The notes: generated by a model not told the origin, from the sequence alone. 64,000 bases of DNA from Chloroflexota bacterium (GCA_030603665.1 JAUVXJ010000004.1:310001-374000), one strand, 5' to 3'; positions 1 to 9,291 are shown, numbered from the stretch's first letter. Program-made: numbers and translations.

Positions 1-108
1 TCGCGGGGCTTCCCGACAGGACCGCGAGGGTCATAGAGGCCGACAGGCGGTGGCAAGCGATAGGCGTGTTACTCCATTGAGTGCTCGATACCTCACCGGC
101 AGCGAAAA

Positions 109-140
109 GTGTCCCTTTTCGCTTCTCGTAAAGGGGACAC
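109..140 (+). promoter_or_regulatory. Inverted repeat ahead of the permease genes
   Basis: Bases 109-119 pair with 130-140 (11 pairs, one G-U) around a 10-base loop. There is no T-run. It lies just before the first permease, where oligopeptide operons often carry an intercistronic hairpin behind the binding-protein gene. That gene would lie left of the window, so the role is inferred. Bases 1-108 show no gene I can support. Confidence 0.45.
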
Positions 141-162
141 CTGGACGAGGAGAGAGGCAGAC

Positions 163-1191
163 ATGGTAGCATATGTAGTACGCAGGCTGCTGATTTTGCC
201 GATCATCATCTTTGGGGTGACGATTCTGATCTTCGGGATGATCTCCTTCCTGGCCCCTGGGCAGAGGGCGAGTCTGTACATAGCGGCGATCCCCAAGGGA
301 GCGGGGGAGATAGACGAGATCATCGAGAAGTACGGCCTGGATGATCCTATACACGAGCAGTATTTCCGGTGGTTGAATGGCGTGCTGCACGGGGATCTGG
401 GGTTCTCCAGGACGGGGAAGGCGCCGGTTCTGGATACGATCAAGAGGTACATCCCGGCGTCATTTGAGCTTGCGATGTGGTCGGCGATCCCGCTGTTGTG
501 GATAGGGATACAGCTGGGGGTGATATCGGCGCTGCATCACAACAGGCTGATCGATCAGGTGATGCGGGTATTTGCTATCATAGGGTGGTCTTTTCCCACC
601 TTTGTGTTTGGGCTGCTGGTGCTGATGATCTTCTATGCCAAGCTACAGTGGTTCCCGGCGGGGAGGTTATCAGAGTGGGCTGGCCAGGTGGTGCTATCGG
701 CGGAGTTCACCCGGTACACGGGAATGAACACGGTAGATGCTTTGCTGAACTTGAGGTTGGACATCTTCTGGGATGCGATACGGCATCTGGTTCTTCCAGT
801 GATCACGCTATCGTATGTACAGTGGGCGCTGATTCTGAGGGTGACCAGGTCGTCGATGCTGGAGGTGTTGCGGGCCGACTACGTGACCACGGCGAGGTCG
901 AAGGGCTTGGCTGAGAGCAAAGTGATAGACAAGCATGCGAAGCCGAACGCGCTGATCCCGGTGGCCACTGTGGGTGGTCTGGTGATGATCTGGATGATGA
1001 GTGGGGTGGTGATCACGGAGACGGTGTTCAACTACCGGGGGTTGGGGTGGTGGGTAGCCAGGTCGGCTGGTCAGCTGGACGTGATCTCTGTGCTGGGGTT
1101 CTCGCTGTTCTATGCGGTGCTGGTGGTGTGCGGGAACCTGGTGGTGGATGTGTTGTATGCGTATCTTGATCCGCGTGTGAGGTTGGAGTAG
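163..1191 (+). CDS. ABC transporter permease, DppB/OppB type
   Basis: Inner-membrane permease of a peptide/nickel-type (PepT family) ABC importer, 342 aa. The N-terminus starts VAYVVRRLLILPI, with the first membrane segment at about residues 10-30, a periplasmic loop, then the five-helix BPD_transp_1 domain. The EAA loop (ARSKGLAESKVIDKHAKPN) contacts the ATPase, and the C-terminus YLDPRVRLE is typical of DppB. I chose ATG 163 because GAGGAGAGAGG precedes it by a few bases; an in-frame GTG at 109 would add 18 residues lying in the hairpin. The DppC-type partner follows 11 bases downstream. Neither binding protein nor ATPases are present here, so the substrate is unknown. Confidence 0.93.
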   Translation: MVAYVVRRLLILPIIIFGVTILIFGMISFLAPGQRASLYIAAIPKGAGEIDEIIEKYGLDDPIHEQYFRWLNGVLHGDLGFSRTGKAPVLDTIKRYIPASFELAMWSAIPLLWIGIQLGVISALHHNRLIDQVMRVFAIIGWSFPTFVFGLLVLMIFYAKLQWFPAGRLSEWAGQVVLSAEFTRYTGMNTVDALLNLRLDIFWDAIRHLVLPVITLSYVQWALILRVTRSSMLEVLRADYVTTARSKGLAESKVIDKHAKPNALIPVATVGGLVMIWMMSGVVITETVFNYRGLGWWVARSAGQLDVISVLGFSLFYAVLVVCGNLVVDVLYAYLDPRVRLE

Positions 1192-1202
1192 TCTCGAGGG
1201 GG

Positions 1203-2189
1203 ATGGCGATGACCACGTTTGAGGACGCGGAGCGGGATCTCGAGCAAGAGACGGAGGGGGGAGCGAAGCAATTCGTACGGAATCTTGCGAACAACGTGAG
1301 GCACCCGCCCCAGTTCATACAGAGGATGCTGAAGAACCCGGTGTCGCTGACGGGGATCTTGCTGGTGTTGATGTTTGTGGTGATAGCGATCTTGGCGCCG
1401 GTACTGGCGCCGCCGGTGAGGCCGGAGGAGCCGTATCGCATACCGCGGGATGGGTATCTGGCGGAGCCGAAGCCGCCGAGCCCAGAGCACCCCTTCGGGA
1501 CGACGGAAGGGCAGTATGACATCTACTATGGGGTGATCTGGGGTGCCAGGACCGCCTTCAGGGTGGGAGTGTTGATCACCTTAGCGACGATCAGCATAGG
1601 GTTGGCGGTAGGGACGGCATCCGGGTATTTCGGTGGCTGGGTAGATGAGGGCTTGATGAGGGTGGTGGACATCTTCATGGGTTTCCCGTTCCTGTTGGCT
1701 GCCATCACGCTGGCGGCGGTTCTGGGGTCGAGTCCGAAGTTTGACCGGATCACGACAGGGATGATCGCCTTGATCGTGTTTGGATGGACGACATACGCGA
1801 GGTTGTTGAGGGGGGACATCCAGTCGGTGAAGGAGAGGGACTACGTGATGGCGGCCCGGACCCTGGGGGCCGGCCATTCCCGGATCATGTTGAGGCATGT
1901 GATCCCGAACTCCATCTTTCCGACGTTGGTGGTAGCGTCGATGGACATCGGGTCATACGTGTTGAACTTCGCGGCGTTGAGTTTTCTGGGGTTGGGAGCG
2001 GAGCCTGGGTATGCAGACTGGGGGCAGTTGATCAGTTTTGCGAGGAACTGGATGCCGAGCCTGTCCACGTACTGGTATATCCTTGTGTATCCTGGGATAG
2101 CGATACTGCTGTTTGTGCTGGGTTGGAATCTGATTGGAGACGCCTTCAGGGACATACTGGACCCGAAACTGGCGCGAAGTCGGCGATAG
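1203..2189 (+). CDS. ABC transporter permease, DppC/OppC type
   Basis: Second permease of the same importer, 328 aa. A cytoplasmic N-terminal extension of about 45 residues precedes the first membrane helix (VSLTGILLVLMFVVIAIL). An OppC_N-like segment with HPFGTTEGQYD follows, then the BPD_transp_1 domain with an EAA loop (AARTLGAGHSRIMLRHVIPN) and the C-terminal ILDP motif usual in DppC. ATG 1203 and ATG 1209 are both possible; the G-rich stretch at 1196-1202 serves either. A GC-rich hairpin lies 60 bases downstream, suggesting this is the last gene of the operon. The substrate cannot be told from the permeases. Confidence 0.93.
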   Translation: MAMTTFEDAERDLEQETEGGAKQFVRNLANNVRHPPQFIQRMLKNPVSLTGILLVLMFVVIAILAPVLAPPVRPEEPYRIPRDGYLAEPKPPSPEHPFGTTEGQYDIYYGVIWGARTAFRVGVLITLATISIGLAVGTASGYFGGWVDEGLMRVVDIFMGFPFLLAAITLAAVLGSSPKFDRITTGMIALIVFGWTTYARLLRGDIQSVKERDYVMAARTLGAGHSRIMLRHVIPNSIFPTLVVASMDIGSYVLNFAALSFLGLGAEPGYADWGQLISFARNWMPSLSTYWYILVYPGIAILLFVLGWNLIGDAFRDILDPKLARSRR

Positions 2190-2250
2190 GTGGATACGGC
2201 AGGAGTCTTGCTTAGTCTTGCCTGACGTACAGATATCGGGTAACATCGAG

Positions 2251-2278
2251 AGAGGCGGGCCGCTGCGGTCCCGCCTCT
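2251..2278 (+). terminator. Hairpin after the permease operon
   Basis: AGAGGCGGG at 2251-2259 pairs perfectly with CCCGCCTCT at 2270-2278 around a 10-base loop. The following bases TGCTCAT are only weakly T-rich, so this is a likely but not classical intrinsic terminator. Confidence 0.5.
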
Positions 2279-2431
2279 TGCTCATACATGGCGCCCTTCC
2301 GTCGTCCTAGGTACGTCGGAGTTCGGCTCGCGTTCCCGCAGCCGACACTCTCGGAGAGCGGCCGGGAGGGCGAATTCGGGACCGGTGAGTCTGTGCGCGC
2401 CGGCCGTCATCGGTAGGAAGGGGATATCTCC

Positions 2432-3094
2432 GTGAGTTCGCGGCCCAAGGTTATGGCTGTGCATTCGCTCCTCTTGGAGGAGTATGGGCATCACGAGTGG
2501 CGGCCGCACCGTGATGCCACCAGCGAGCTAGTGCGAACCATGCTTTCGCAGAATACCTCCGACGTCAACAGTAATCGCGCCTTCGCCCGGCTTCAGGAGA
2601 GGTTCCCCACCTGGCGCGAGCTTCTGCAAGGTGATGTGGAGGACATTGTTGAGGCCATTGAGCCCGGCGGCCTGGGAAGAATCAAGGCGCCTCGGATCAA
2701 GAGCGCGTTGCAGGCTATCCTGGAAGAAAGGGGGGAGGTAGATCTCGATTTCCTCAAGGATATAGAACTCGACGAGGCGAAGGCCTGGCTGATCTCGCTG
2801 GAAGGCGTGGGCCCGAAGACGGCGGCTTGTGTGCTCTTGTTCTCTCTTGGACGACCCGTCTTGCCCGTTGATACCCATGTGCTGCGTGTCAGCCAGCGAT
2901 TGGGCCTTGTCGCGCCTCGCGCATCGGCTGAGAAGGCTCACGAGATACTCGGGGACACGCTGCCCGGTGAAGCGATCTATGACTTCCACGTCAACACGGT
3001 TACCCACGGACGCCGGGTATGCCATGCACGGCGACCACAGTGCGATTCCTGTAACCTGGTCCCTCTATGTGACTACGCGCACAAGGGGAGATGA
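2432..3094 (+). CDS. nth: Endonuclease III (DNA glycosylase/AP lyase)
   Basis: Base-excision repair enzyme removing oxidised pyrimidines, 220 aa, about the size of E. coli Nth. The HhH-GPD fold is visible: the helix-hairpin-helix LEGVGPKTA at residues 123-131 carries the catalytic lysine K129, and the catalytic aspartate is D147 in LPVDTHVLR. A C-x6-C-x2-C-x5-C iron-sulfur loop (C197, C204, C207, C213) binds the 4Fe-4S cluster. The start is GTG 2432, chosen because the reading frame begins there in register with the family. The stop overlaps the next start (ATGA), so the small membrane protein behind it is translationally coupled. Confidence 0.93.
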   Translation: MSSRPKVMAVHSLLLEEYGHHEWRPHRDATSELVRTMLSQNTSDVNSNRAFARLQERFPTWRELLQGDVEDIVEAIEPGGLGRIKAPRIKSALQAILEERGEVDLDFLKDIELDEAKAWLISLEGVGPKTAACVLLFSLGRPVLPVDTHVLRVSQRLGLVAPRASAEKAHEILGDTLPGEAIYDFHVNTVTHGRRVCHARRPQCDSCNLVPLCDYAHKGR

Positions 3095-3660
3095 GTACGA
3101 GAAGCAAGGCTGCGAGAAGGAGTCATCCTCTGCTGCTGTACAGACGGCTGGCCAGCTACTATGGGACTCCATCTGTCTGGTTGTTGCTGGTCTCGGTGGT
3201 TCTGCTGGTCTGGGACCATCCTTCGCTAAAAGACCTGCAACTAGCACTGGTGTTGGCCGCGCTCCTCTCAGTGACGCTAATTCTTCTGACCTTCGTGATG
3301 AGCAGACTGGCGCGCGTGGAGTGCGGCGAGGATGGTTTGCTCGTCCAGGTACCTCTCTACCGTGTGCATGTGCCGTACGACTCCATTGCCCGGACTCGTA
3401 CGAGATCCCTGGGCAGTTTGTTTCCCCGCAAGAAGCAGCCCTTCTCCGCCCGTAGCTTTCTCAACCCTCTCTGGCAGCGGCCGGCGGTGGTGGTGGAGGT
3501 GGAGCTGCTTCCTCTGCCCAGTCGCCAGTTGAGACTGTGGATGGACGCCCGCATGTTCCTCAAGAGCGCACTGGTGTTGCTGGTGGAGGACAACAGGGGC
3601 CTGCGCAGTCAGATAGATGAGGCGATGATCCGCTGGCGGGTTGCGAAGCGAGGCCCTTAG
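3091..3660 (+). CDS. Two-helix membrane protein, unknown
   Basis: 189 aa protein I cannot assign to a named family. A basic N-terminus of about 28 residues is followed by two hydrophobic segments (about 29-46 and 51-70). The soluble part that follows is rich in beta-type residues with several basic patches (SLFPRKKQ, RSFLNPLWQR). The layout resembles bacterial PH-like membrane proteins in which two helices precede a PH-type domain, but that is only an architectural guess. The start codon overlaps the nth stop by four bases (ATGA), so it is in an operon with nth and probably translated by reinitiation. A convergent SbcC-like gene follows 45 bases downstream. Confidence 0.75.
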   Translation: MSTRSKAARRSHPLLLYRRLASYYGTPSVWLLLVSVVLLVWDHPSLKDLQLALVLAALLSVTLILLTFVMSRLARVECGEDGLLVQVPLYRVHVPYDSIARTRTRSLGSLFPRKKQPFSARSFLNPLWQRPAVVVEVELLPLPSRQLRLWMDARMFLKSALVLLVEDNRGLRSQIDEAMIRWRVAKRGP

Positions 3661-3705
3661 GGCTAGCTATCCAGGCAGATGAGTGATCGCCCAGCAGTGC
3701 GCCGC

Positions 3706-6261
3706 TCAGGAAACGGAAATCTGCGAACCCTGCGGCGTCTTGAGTACGTCGATGCGAACGGGGAAGGAGTCTTTCAGTTCCTCGATGTGGGTGATGACCA
3801 GGATGCGTTCGAAATCGTCCTGTACTGAGCTGATAGCCTCCACCAGCCGCTCCCGGCCCTGAGTGTCCTGAGTGCCGAACCCCTCGTCTACGATCAGCGT
3901 CTGGAGCCTCGCACCTGCTCGCCGCGCCAGCAGTTTGGACAAGGCTACGCGGATGGCGAAGTTGATGCGAAAGGCCTCGCCTCCCGAGAAGAGTGAGTAG
4001 CTTCTGGGACCGAGCTCGTCGGCCACCTCGATGTCCAGGGTCTCCACCGTCTTGCCCTGAAGAGTCTCCCGCTGGCTTTTCAAACGGACGTTCAGCCTGC
4101 CGTCGGTCATGCGGGCGAGTAGGCGGTTAGCCTCCTCTTCCAGCTCCGGGATGACCGCTTCGATGATCATGGCCTGGACGCCCCTCTTGCCGAAGGCGAG
4201 GCGCAGTTCATCGTAGATGGCTTTCTCTTCCTGTGTCTCTCTCTCCTCTTGTGATTTGTTCCCTTTCTCCCGCTCCAGATAGGCGCAGTGATCCAGTCTC
4301 TGCCGGGCTGCGCCCAGCCGAACGCGGGCGTCCGCCTCCTGAACCTGTAGTTCCTGGACCAGGCGGACCCGATCATCCAGGCCAATCGTGGCCTCTTCCA
4401 GCTCCGTCAGCTGACCGCCGAGAGCCTCCATTCTCAGGGAGAGTTCGCCAACATCCTGTTGAAGGCTGTCCAGATGCTGCTGCCTCTCGTGCAATCGCTC
4501 TGTCTCTGATTTCAAGCCTTCTCGCGCAGCATCCAGCTCTCGCTTCTGCTTCTCGAAGTGAACCGTCTCTGCAACCACGCGACGTATCTCTTCGTGCTTC
4601 TCGGCGTCGTAGCCGACGGACTCGATCTCTCGCTCTAGATCGGCAAGGCGCTGCTGCTCTTCCTGTGCGAAGTCGCCTTTCTCAAGCCGTCGGTCTACGA
4701 CGGCGACTTCGGCCTTGACCTCCTGCAATTGCGTCTTGGCGTCCTCCGCCCCGTCCAGAGCTTGAGACAAGGAGACCTCTTCGCCTTGTAGAGAGGACAG
4801 AACAGCGAGTTCGGCATCGGCGGCTTCCCTGGCGTCGCGGGTCTGGCCAAGGGATTGCTCCAGCCGCTTGATGGAGGCGGAGTTCTCGCGGTGGAGATCT
4901 CCCTTATGCTTTCCCTCACTCTCGTAGCTCTGTTTGATGTGCTGCCTCTCCTCCGCCTGGAGCTCGGTCCCACAGAGAGGACATGATGCATCCGCCTGCT
5001 CGAGGAGGTCCAGCTTTTCCTTGAGCAACTCCATCTCCGACTTCAGTTGCTCGTTCTGGTCCCGAAGGGAAGCTATCTGGTTGGACAGCTGCTGCTCCTC
5101 CGTGAGGAGCCTGTCCCTCTTCTCTCTCGTTTCCGTGAGTCGGGCAAGCTTCGCACGGACCTCTCTCAGCTTCTTCTCTGCCGATTCTGCCTGACTCAAG
5201 GTTTTCTCCAGAGCGGCGACCCTGCTAGAATGCTTCTGGCGCTCCACGGAGAGCTGGCTCTCGGCTGCGTCTATGATTCGCTGCCAAGCGGCTAGCTGCT
5301 CTTTCAGGCGGGCCTGCTGAGAAAGCTTGCGCGAAAGTTCCTCATCGGTCTCCCGAGCGGCGACGAGAGCCACGTAGCCGTCCTCGATCTTCTTTTCCTG
5401 GTCGAGGATGCCCCTGTAGGCAGAGATCCTCTTCTGGGTCTGCTCGATTCCCTGCGCTAACTGTTGAAGTTGGGAGTCTCTTTGCGCCTTCTCGGCCGAA
5501 AGCTCTCTGAGCTGGTCTTGCCTCAGCTGGAGTTCTCTCATCTGTTCGCGCAACTCTCGTAGTTTCGTCTCCTCGGTTCGCAAGTCGCGTACCAGTCGCG
5601 AGGACAACTCCTCTGCGCTTTGTTGTCCCTGCTCGTACTCAGGCTTCAGGGCGAGTTCCCTCTCCATCTCGGAAAGGGTCGCCACTATCTCGCGCAGCCG
5701 TACTTCGGCCTCCCGGGCGCGCCCCTTGGCCCTTTCCTCCAGTCTGTCGTAGTGGCTCAGGTGAAGGATCTCGCCCAGAATGCGCTTGCGCTCGGCCGGT
5801 GGATGGGAAGTGAATTCGTCGGCACGACCCTGGAGCAGGAACGCCGAGTTGATGAAGGTCTCGTAGTCCATGCGTAGGGTCTTGGTGATCGCTGCCTGGG
5901 TCTGGCGGGTGCTGTTGCCCGTGAGAGAACGAAACTGCTCGTCGTCGAGGATCTGGAACTCCAGGGTTGTGTGGCCCCTGGCTCCGTTCTTCTGTCGCTG
6001 TCGCAGCACCCGGTAGTGGTCGTCCGCCAAAAGGAACTCGAAATCCACCTCCATGTCCCTCGCGCCGAGGTGGATCAACTGGTCATCTCGTGGAGCGCGC
6101 GCTTTGCCCCACAGCGCCCAGGTGATAGCGTCGATGATGGCGGACTTGCCGTGGCCATTGTCGCCTGCCAGGCAGGCCAGATGGATGCCGGAGAAATCCA
6201 GCGACGACACCTGGTCGCCATAGCACATGAAGTTGCGCATGCTCAACTTGACCGGTATCAT
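3706..6261 (-). CDS. sbcC: SbcC/Rad50-like ATPase
   Basis: SMC-like ATPase of double-strand-break and hairpin processing, 851 aa. Walker A is GDNGHGKS at residues 33-40. Two very long charged coiled coils flank the zinc hook CPLC at about residue 428, which dimerises the arms. Near the C-terminus are the ABC signature FSGGEAFRINFAIR and Walker B LIVDEGFGTQD. Rad50/SbcC normally acts with the Mre11/SbcD nuclease, usually encoded next door. Here neither neighbour is SbcD: the flanks are an unknown membrane protein (convergent) and the divergent small-protein gene at 6520. Either SbcD lies elsewhere or this paralogue has another partner. Confidence 0.92.
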   Translation of the reverse strand: MIPVKLSMRNFMCYGDQVSSLDFSGIHLACLAGDNGHGKSAIIDAITWALWGKARAPRDDQLIHLGARDMEVDFEFLLADDHYRVLRQRQKNGARGHTTLEFQILDDEQFRSLTGNSTRQTQAAITKTLRMDYETFINSAFLLQGRADEFTSHPPAERKRILGEILHLSHYDRLEERAKGRAREAEVRLREIVATLSEMERELALKPEYEQGQQSAEELSSRLVRDLRTEETKLRELREQMRELQLRQDQLRELSAEKAQRDSQLQQLAQGIEQTQKRISAYRGILDQEKKIEDGYVALVAARETDEELSRKLSQQARLKEQLAAWQRIIDAAESQLSVERQKHSSRVAALEKTLSQAESAEKKLREVRAKLARLTETREKRDRLLTEEQQLSNQIASLRDQNEQLKSEMELLKEKLDLLEQADASCPLCGTELQAEERQHIKQSYESEGKHKGDLHRENSASIKRLEQSLGQTRDAREAADAELAVLSSLQGEEVSLSQALDGAEDAKTQLQEVKAEVAVVDRRLEKGDFAQEEQQRLADLEREIESVGYDAEKHEEIRRVVAETVHFEKQKRELDAAREGLKSETERLHERQQHLDSLQQDVGELSLRMEALGGQLTELEEATIGLDDRVRLVQELQVQEADARVRLGAARQRLDHCAYLEREKGNKSQEERETQEEKAIYDELRLAFGKRGVQAMIIEAVIPELEEEANRLLARMTDGRLNVRLKSQRETLQGKTVETLDIEVADELGPRSYSLFSGGEAFRINFAIRVALSKLLARRAGARLQTLIVDEGFGTQDTQGRERLVEAISSVQDDFERILVITHIEELKDSFPVRIDVLKTPQGSQISVS

Positions 6262-6457
6262 GCTGGGCGCTCCTTAGCCATCAGTAGTCTGTCTCGTAGA
6301 GGGTTACGATTGGATATCATACCACCTCTCGGCCTTGCTCTCAACGAGCGAGCAAACGACCCCTCGGCAAACGTGGTGGGGGTGCAGCACGGTCGTGGGT
6401 TCGAGTTCGAGGTCGTAGATGGGCGACAGATCCGGGCTGATGCCTTCACAGCCATCC

Positions 6458-6487
6458 TTGACGCTTGGCAAGCCAATCTGCTATAAT
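6458..6487 (+). promoter_or_regulatory. Sigma-70-type promoter for 6520-7287
   Basis: TTGACG at 6458-6463 and TATAAT at 6482-6487 with an 18-base spacer, 33 bases before the start codon of the next gene. Confidence 0.7.
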
Positions 6488-6519
6488 GGGCTAGTTTTTG
6501 GGGAGGGGGAGGTCCGGCG

Positions 6520-6858
6520 ATGGTCTCGGAAGCAGATCTGGAGGAACGAAGGCAACGAGCTGCGCAGATGATCCTGGAGAGGGGGATAGTGACCCCTGCT
6601 CTGGATTATGACGAAGCTGAGGTGCTTCTGGATTGGGCACTTGCTGAAGCTGGCAAGTATGCCCTCTCCAGCGGAGACATGGGAGACAAGGAAGCTCAGA
6701 GCCATGTCGCGCAAGGGGTGAAGAGAATACGGCGTCTGATGGAGATGGTGAACGATATCTTTGATCAGTGGGACGCATCGAGCCGCGTGCAGATGGTGGA
6801 GAAGGTGACGCAATTGCTGTCCGCGGCCACGGAAGGTGTCAGTGAGGCGCGTGGCTGA
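6520..6858 (+). CDS. Small acidic helical protein, unknown
   Basis: 112 aa, soluble, predicted almost wholly helical, with no membrane segment, signal peptide or cysteine motif. I do not recognise the family. The reading frame has normal codon use and a strong ribosome site (GGGGAGGGGGAGG at 6499-6511). A near-consensus promoter sits just upstream. The DUF4332 helix-hairpin-helix protein follows 24 bases downstream, so the two form a small operon divergent from sbcC. The context hints at DNA-related work, but nothing in the sequence itself shows it. Confidence 0.75.
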   Translation: MVSEADLEERRQRAAQMILERGIVTPALDYDEAEVLLDWALAEAGKYALSSGDMGDKEAQSHVAQGVKRIRRLMEMVNDIFDQWDASSRVQMVEKVTQLLSAATEGVSEARG

Positions 6859-6882
6859 TACTAGCGGAGAATGGAGGGAGTG

Positions 6883-7287
6883 ATGACGAAGCTGGAGACC
6901 ATAGAGGGGATTGGCCCCGTGTATGCCGGGCAGCTGAGAGCGGCCGGGATCGCCACCGTGGAGGCACTGTTGGCGGCGGGCGCCACTCTCGGCGGCCGGC
7001 AAGCGTTGGAGGAGAAGAGCGACATCGGTCACGCCTTGATCCTGGAATGGGTCAATCTGGCTGATCTGATGCGCATCAAGGGCATCGGCGAAGAGTACTC
7101 CGATCTGTTGGAGGAGGCTGGCGTCGATACGGTCAAGGAACTGCGGAACCGCGTGCCTGAGCATCTGCACGAGGCCATGGTGAAGACCAATGAGGCCAAG
7201 AAACTGGTGCGCAGGCTGCCCACCCTGGGTATGGTCCGGGATTGGGTACAGCAGGCCAAGAGCCTACCGCCGAAGGTCACGTACTAG
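6883..7287 (+). CDS. DUF4332-type helix-hairpin-helix protein
   Basis: 134 aa protein with two helix-hairpin-helix motifs: IEGIGPVYAGQLRAAGI near the N-terminus and IKGIGEEYSDLLEEAGV in the middle. This matches the DUF4332 family, a PolX/RecR-type HhH relative expected to touch DNA non-specifically. There is no catalytic domain, so it is probably a structural or accessory factor. ATG 6883 is preferred because GGAGGG lies at 6874-6879; an in-frame ATG at 6871 overlaps that site. It is the second gene of an operon with the small acidic protein at 6520, and a GC-rich hairpin follows at 7442. Confidence 0.82.
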   Translation: MTKLETIEGIGPVYAGQLRAAGIATVEALLAAGATLGGRQALEEKSDIGHALILEWVNLADLMRIKGIGEEYSDLLEEAGVDTVKELRNRVPEHLHEAMVKTNEAKKLVRRLPTLGMVRDWVQQAKSLPPKVTY

Positions 7288-7441
7288 GCCCTCGAGCCAT
7301 TCTCTTGGTGGGGGGAGTCATGCCCCGCCGTCACTTCTCGTTTCCGCAGCGGCCGGAATGGGGCGGCATTGAGCGGCGGTTGTGCTTGCCTTGCAGCCAA
7401 CCGCGACCTCCGTCCAGATTGTGTGGACTGTGTGAAATACC

Positions 7442-7470
7442 ACCGGCGGGCGACAGCAGCGCCCGCCGGT
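7442..7470 (+). terminator. Strong GC hairpin between the DUF4332 gene and recN
   Basis: An 11-base perfect stem (7442-7452 with 7460-7470) and loop ACAGCAG, followed by TGCTTGTG. It sits between convergent genes and could stop transcription from both sides. Confidence 0.55.
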
Positions 7471-7551
7471 TGCTTGTGTGATCTGGGTGTCGAGGTCTAG
7501 AGGATCGGGCTCACCGAAGAGCAGGAGTGCAAGGGGCAACTTCGATGCGGA

Positions 7552-9291
7552 TCAGCCTCCGTAGGCGGCTTTCCATCTCTCGACCTCAGTGCGCATTTCG
7601 GCCGCACTAAGGTGGGTTGCTTCGCTTTCGGTTCCCAGCATCTGTGCGAGTTCATCGGTGCGCCCGTCTGACTCCAACATATCCACCGAGGTAGTCGTGC
7701 GTCCAGAGCGCACCTCTTTGGCGACCCGGTAGTGGTCGTCGCCAAAGGCAGCGATCTGGGGCAGATGTGTCACACACAGAACCTGATGATTCCGCGCCAG
7801 TGCCCACAACTTGCGCCCCACCACTGCTCCGGCCCGCCCCCCCAAACCAGCATCTATCTCGTCGAAGATGAGCACGGGCACGTCATCCACCGTGGAGAGC
7901 ACGGTCTTCATGGCCAGCATGAGGCGCGCCGTCTCACCGCCAGAGGCTATCTTGGATAGGGACTTCAATGGCTCGCCCACGTTCGGCGAGATGACGAATT
8001 CCACCTGGTCAATGCCAGTGGAATCGAAGGCGTATCGCTGGCCATCCACCTGCACTCCATCGTCGTTCTCCCGCTGGGCTATGGAGACGGCGAAACGGGC
8101 CTTCTCCATGCCCAGTTCCCCGAGCTCTGCTTCCATGCTCTTTGCCAGCGACTGGGCCGCCTCCCGCCGGGCTCTGGAGAGCTGGCCGGCCAGCTGGCCA
8201 ATCTCGGTCATCAGTTGTTCCTGGCGACCCTGTAGCTCTTCTGTTCGCTCCTCGCTGTGCTCAAGGCTGTCCTGTTCCTCCACCGCTGACGCAGCGAAGG
8301 CCAGGATCTCCTCGATGGAATCGCCGTATTTACGTTCAAGGTCGTGAATCAGGCTGAGGCGCTCCTCTACCTGACGTAGACGTTGAGGGTTGTGCTCTAT
8401 GCCCTCGCCGTACGAGCGCAGTGTGGCCGCCACGTCCTCCAGGCGGTAGGAGACCTCCTCCAGGTTCTTGTGCTGCTCTTGCAGCACCGGATCGATCTCG
8501 GAAAGCCTGGCAAGGCCGGCGCTTACCTCGCCCAGCATGTCCAGGAGGGAGCCTTCTACGCCCTCAGCGTCGCAGAGAGTCTTGTAGAGCGCGTCTGTTT
8601 CGGTGATCAGCTTCTCGGCGTTGGTCAACACTCTGTGCTCCTGGGTCAGCTCCTCTTCTTCCCCGAGTTGTAGCTTCGCCGCGTCTATCTCCTGAACCTG
8701 GTACTGAAGCAGGTCCAGCCTGCGAGCCAGTTCGCGCTCGTCCCTCAATAGATCCCTCAGTTCACTGCGGGTCTCCTGCAAGCGGCGCACCTTCGCGGCG
8801 ATCTCCAGCCGTGTACCCTGTAGGCGGGCGTACCGGTCCACAAAGTCCACGTGTTGTCGGACGCGTAGCAGCGAGAGGTGTTCTCCCTGGGTGTGGATAT
8901 CCACCAGTCTCTGCCCAATCAAACGCAGCAGGCCCAGCGTGACCAGTCTACCGTTGACTCGGCAGGTGTTGCGTCCCTTGAGGTTAATCTCCCGGGTCAG
9001 AATCAGTTCCTGTTGCCCGTCTTCAGCGAGGCCATGCTCCTCCAGGAGGGGGAGTATAGTTCCGGCGTACAGCGTCTTCGGCGGCGAGAACACTCCCTCA
9101 ATGAGGGCTTGCTCGCTGCCTGCGCGGATCTGTTCGGTGTCGGCCCTTGCTCCCAGTAGGGTGCTCACGGCGTCTATGATGATGGACTTGCCGGCCCCGG
9201 TTTCTCCCGTGAGCGCGCTGAAGCCGGCTGAGGGAGTGAACTCCAGTTGGTCTATGATGGCGAAGTTGCGGACAGTCAGATATGTCAGCAA
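7552..9291 (-). CDS. recN: DNA repair ATPase RecN
   Basis: SMC-like recombination protein, 579 aa, full length for RecN. The N-terminus begins LTYLTVRNFAIIDQLEF and carries Walker A GETGAGKS at residues 29-36. A moderate coiled coil follows without a zinc hook, which separates it from SbcC. The C-terminal head has the signature IASGGETARLMLAMK and Walker B VLIFDEIDAGLGG, both characteristic of RecN. The start is TTG 9291, preceded by GGGGAGGA. It is the last gene of a leftward operon nadK - B-box protein - recN; linkage of nadK and recN is common in bacteria. Confidence 0.95.
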   Translation of the reverse strand: MLTYLTVRNFAIIDQLEFTPSAGFSALTGETGAGKSIIIDAVSTLLGARADTEQIRAGSEQALIEGVFSPPKTLYAGTILPLLEEHGLAEDGQQELILTREINLKGRNTCRVNGRLVTLGLLRLIGQRLVDIHTQGEHLSLLRVRQHVDFVDRYARLQGTRLEIAAKVRRLQETRSELRDLLRDERELARRLDLLQYQVQEIDAAKLQLGEEEELTQEHRVLTNAEKLITETDALYKTLCDAEGVEGSLLDMLGEVSAGLARLSEIDPVLQEQHKNLEEVSYRLEDVAATLRSYGEGIEHNPQRLRQVEERLSLIHDLERKYGDSIEEILAFAASAVEEQDSLEHSEERTEELQGRQEQLMTEIGQLAGQLSRARREAAQSLAKSMEAELGELGMEKARFAVSIAQRENDDGVQVDGQRYAFDSTGIDQVEFVISPNVGEPLKSLSKIASGGETARLMLAMKTVLSTVDDVPVLIFDEIDAGLGGRAGAVVGRKLWALARNHQVLCVTHLPQIAAFGDDHYRVAKEVRSGRTTTSVDMLESDGRTDELAQMLGTESEATHLSAAEMRTEVERWKAAYGG

